Below, in pieces: positions 62,011-64,000 of a DNA stretch of 64,000 nucleotides. How positions within the stretch are numbered: the first letter of the stretch is position 1; each line of letters opens with the position of its first letter. A model generated the notes under the pieces. It was not told where the DNA came from. It searched no databases and saw only the letters and a program-made list of their open reading frames with translations. Source of the stretch: Liolophura sinensis (Eukaryota > Mollusca > Polyplacophora > Chitonida > Chitonidae); contig NC_088305.1 of NCBI RefSeq assembly GCF_032854445.1, positions 15,877,606 to 15,941,605 on the forward strand, written 5' to 3'. The translations under genes were made by a program, and so were the position numbers.

Positions 62011-62871
62011 TATTATATTCACATTCACAAAAGGGACCATCATATTTACATTCACAAACAGGACCATTATATTCACATTCACAAAAGGGACCATCATATT
62101 TACATTCACAAACAGGACCATTATATTCACATTCACAAAAGGGACCATCATATTTACATTCCCAAACAGGACCATTATATTCACATTCTCAACAAGGATC
62201 ATTGCGTTCACATTCACAAACAGGACAATTATGTTCACTTTCACAAAAAGGAGCATTGTTTTCATATCCTCAAACAGGACCATCATATTCACATTCACAA
62301 ACAGCTCTATTATATTCAGATTCACAACCAGGACCATTATATTGACATTCACAAACAAGCCCATTGCATTCAAATCCACAACCAGCGCCTTTATATTTAC
62401 GTTCACAACCAGGAAAATTGTATTAACATTCACACACAGGACGATTATGTTCACATTCACAACAAGGATCATTGTATTCACATTGACAAACAGGACCATT
62501 GTATTCACATTCACAACCAGGACCTTTGTATTCACATTCACAAACAGAACCATTGTATTCACATTCACAAAGAGGACCATTGTATTCACATTCACAAACA
62601 GGACGATTATGGCAAAATTCACAAACAGGACCATTGTATTCGCATTCACAAACAGGACTATTATGTTTACATTCACAACATGGACTAGTATAGTCGCATT
62701 CACAAACAGGACAATCATAGTCACATTCACAAACAGGACAATCATAGTCACATTCACAAACAGGACCATCATAGTCACATTCACAAACAGGACCATCATG
62801 TTCTCATTCACAACCAAGACTATTGTATTCATATTTACAAACAGGGAGATTATGTTGACATTTACAACCAG
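62011..62871. repeat. 27-bp minisatellite, left block (about 32 units)
   Basis: Unit close to TTCACATTCACAAACAGGAC CATTGTA. Since 27 is nine codons, several frames stay open. Minus strand reads VNVNTMVLF repeats (326 residues, 61918-62898) and plus strand FTFTNRTIV repeats (312 residues, 61967-62905). A third frame on the minus strand reads CECEYNGPV-type units with Cys kept in most copies, but it contains four stops. Long open frames are expected from such a unit, so none is called as a gene. Confidence 0.95.
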
Positions 62872-63202
62872 TATTTGGAGCGGTAGAACCAGGGTCAATC
62901 CTTGATCGAGTCACACCTAAGACTTTAAAAGAGGAAGTTTTAACTTCCTCGCTTGGCGTTCAGCATGAAGCGGATAGTGCAACGACTGGTTGACCCGTAT
63001 CAATATAATGGCTCGGGCTTACTTGGCTTCGGTAAGTCGTCTCAGTGAAGCCGCACTAGATACAAGAGTGGTGGAAATCCGCCCTGTAACAAGAAGGCAC
63101 ATTACATGCATTCTAAGGATTCTTTCATCGTCATGTGACTGAAAAATTGTTAAGTACGACGTTAAACCCCAAGCGCTCACTCACTCACTCACTCACTCAC
63201 TC
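62872..63202 (+). mobile_element. SINE B inserted in the 27-bp minisatellite
   Basis: Begins within the tRNA head (GGAGCGGTAGAACCAGGGTC), continues through AACGACTGGTTGACCCGTAT, ATAATGGCTCGGGCTTAC and CATGTGACTGAAAAATTG to AGTACGACGTTAAACCCCAA and a CACT run. Minisatellite units resume immediately. ACAACCAG occurs at both edges (62864-62871, 63203-63210) but is also part of the repeat unit, so it is weak evidence for a duplication. Confidence 0.88.
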
Positions 63203-63540
63203 ACAACCAGGACCATTGTATTCACATTCACAAACAGGACCATTACGTTCACATTCACGACCAGGACCATTGTATTCACATTCACAAACAGGACCATTAC
63301 GTTCACATTCACGACCAGGACCATTGTATTCACATTCACAACCAGGACCATTGTATTCACATCCACAAGGAGGATGATTATGTTCACATTAACAAACAGG
63401 GCTATTATATTCACATTAACAATCAGGACGATTATATTCACATTCACAACCAGGGCCATTGTATTCACATTAACAAACAAAACGATTATGTTCGCATTCA
63501 CAACCAGGGCTATTATATTCACTTTCACAAACAGGAGCAT
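63203..63540. repeat. 27-bp minisatellite, right block (about 12.5 units)
   Basis: The same unit resumes after the SINE B, first as a clean two-unit higher-order alternation (CATTACGTTC versus CATTGTATTC, 63205-63350), then more diverged. The minus-strand Cys-rich frame has three TAA stops, all by the same GAA-to-TAA change in units near 63390-63475. That fits spread of one mutant unit by duplication. Confidence 0.93.
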
Positions 63541-63727
63541 CAGCACAAATTCAGAGGAATTAACTGAGACTGCTAAAAGAGCAGTGCTCAGGCCTACCTC
63601 CCGCATGTTCTCTGTTGTTGCAACAACAACAGCATTAATGTGGTATTCACAACGCAAACGTCTTGTCCCCTAGAAAATGCGTAACACGAAATAAATTCAA
63701 CTCGTTCATCTTCTGTGCCCAAAGTTA

Positions 63728-63982
63728 TTTCTGATTTCCTCGTCTAAGTGTTAAAATATTCACGATTCTTTTTGAAGCGACTCGCACATGTAAACTTTCC
63801 CTTGTTACTTGGCTCGGTGGGCACGTGACGTTGCTTAGTAATGGTAGACGTTCGATGACCAGATTCATGGAGTGGTGACGCTGGATGAAATCCATCGTTC
63901 GCTCGATCTTATCCTCGGGAAGCAACCTGCTCATTTTTATTTTCTTTAATAATCGCCACGCATATGAAAGACAGCACGACAT
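63728..63982 (-). CDS. Small ORF, 85 residues, unrecognised
   Basis: Two in-frame ATGs are available: 63982 and one 16 codons later. From the second the protein reads MSRLLPEDKIERTMDFIQRH and HSMNLVIERLPLLSN. The stretch from about 63930 to 63820 uses mostly GC-ending codons (GAG, AAG, ATC, TTC, CAG, CTG, GTC), unlike the AT-rich background. That is the only hint of coding function. No domain, signal peptide or convincing donor is seen. It could be an exon of a gene extending beyond the window, or a transposon remnant. Confidence 0.25.
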
Positions 63983-64000
63983 AATACGCCTACAAAATCG

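Noticed and set aside
61918-62898. 326-residue minus-strand and 312-residue plus-strand open frames as genes
   Set aside because: Both are pure nine-residue repeats from a 27-bp minisatellite whose unit lacks stops in these frames. Overlapping open frames on both strands with no unique domain is the expected artefact.

Overview
This is an animal nuclear sequence: AT-rich and gene-poor, with splice signals, tRNA-derived SINEs and decayed transposons, and nothing bacterial. The two main SINE families end in a domain ending either CGTAAAACACCAATCAAATAAA or GTTAAACCCCAAGCACTCACTC. From memory I associate these with lophotrochozoan, especially mollusc, genomes. Mollusc is therefore my best guess, but it rests on repeat recognition rather than a search.

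Only one host gene is recognised. A first coding exon on the minus strand (22304-22924) encodes a bHLH factor of the Scleraxis/TCF15 (Paraxis) family. It ends at a clean GTAAGT donor in phase 0. The short second exon expected further left was not found. A degenerate tandem repeat (about 21640-22262) fills the start of the intron.

Most of what can be explained is mobile or repetitive. There are 15 copies or pieces of SINE family A, five with clear target-site duplications, and several copies of SINE family B, one with a complete tRNA-like head. A palindromic MITE family has three copies, one split by a SINE B. A 630-bp foldback lies at 2015-2640 and a short TIR element at 20411-20555. A PIF/Harbinger transposase relic is split into two blocks (26346-26885, 27600-28018). 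A Penelope-like GIY-YIG fragment is bounded by inverted tails (51690-52318). Pieces of a non-LTR retrotransposon lie at 41335-42180. Tandem arrays occur at 8937-9465, 18768-18985, 24291-24628, 28548-28790, 60511-60960 and 62011-63540.

Layout: 1-12 kb holds the foldback, nested SINEs and a 32-bp-type array. 12-20 kb is mostly unexplained sequence with one MITE. 20-24 kb is the bHLH locus. 24-29 kb holds a 92-bp array, the Harbinger relic, SINEs and a 28-bp array. 29-34 kb is nearly featureless. 34-43 kb is SINE-rich with LINE debris. 43-60 kb is sparse except for the Penelope fragment. 60-64 kb is dominated by minisatellites, the largest of which is interrupted by a SINE. The host genes do not form a pathway; the only visible interplay is nesting of elements, which gives relative insertion ages.
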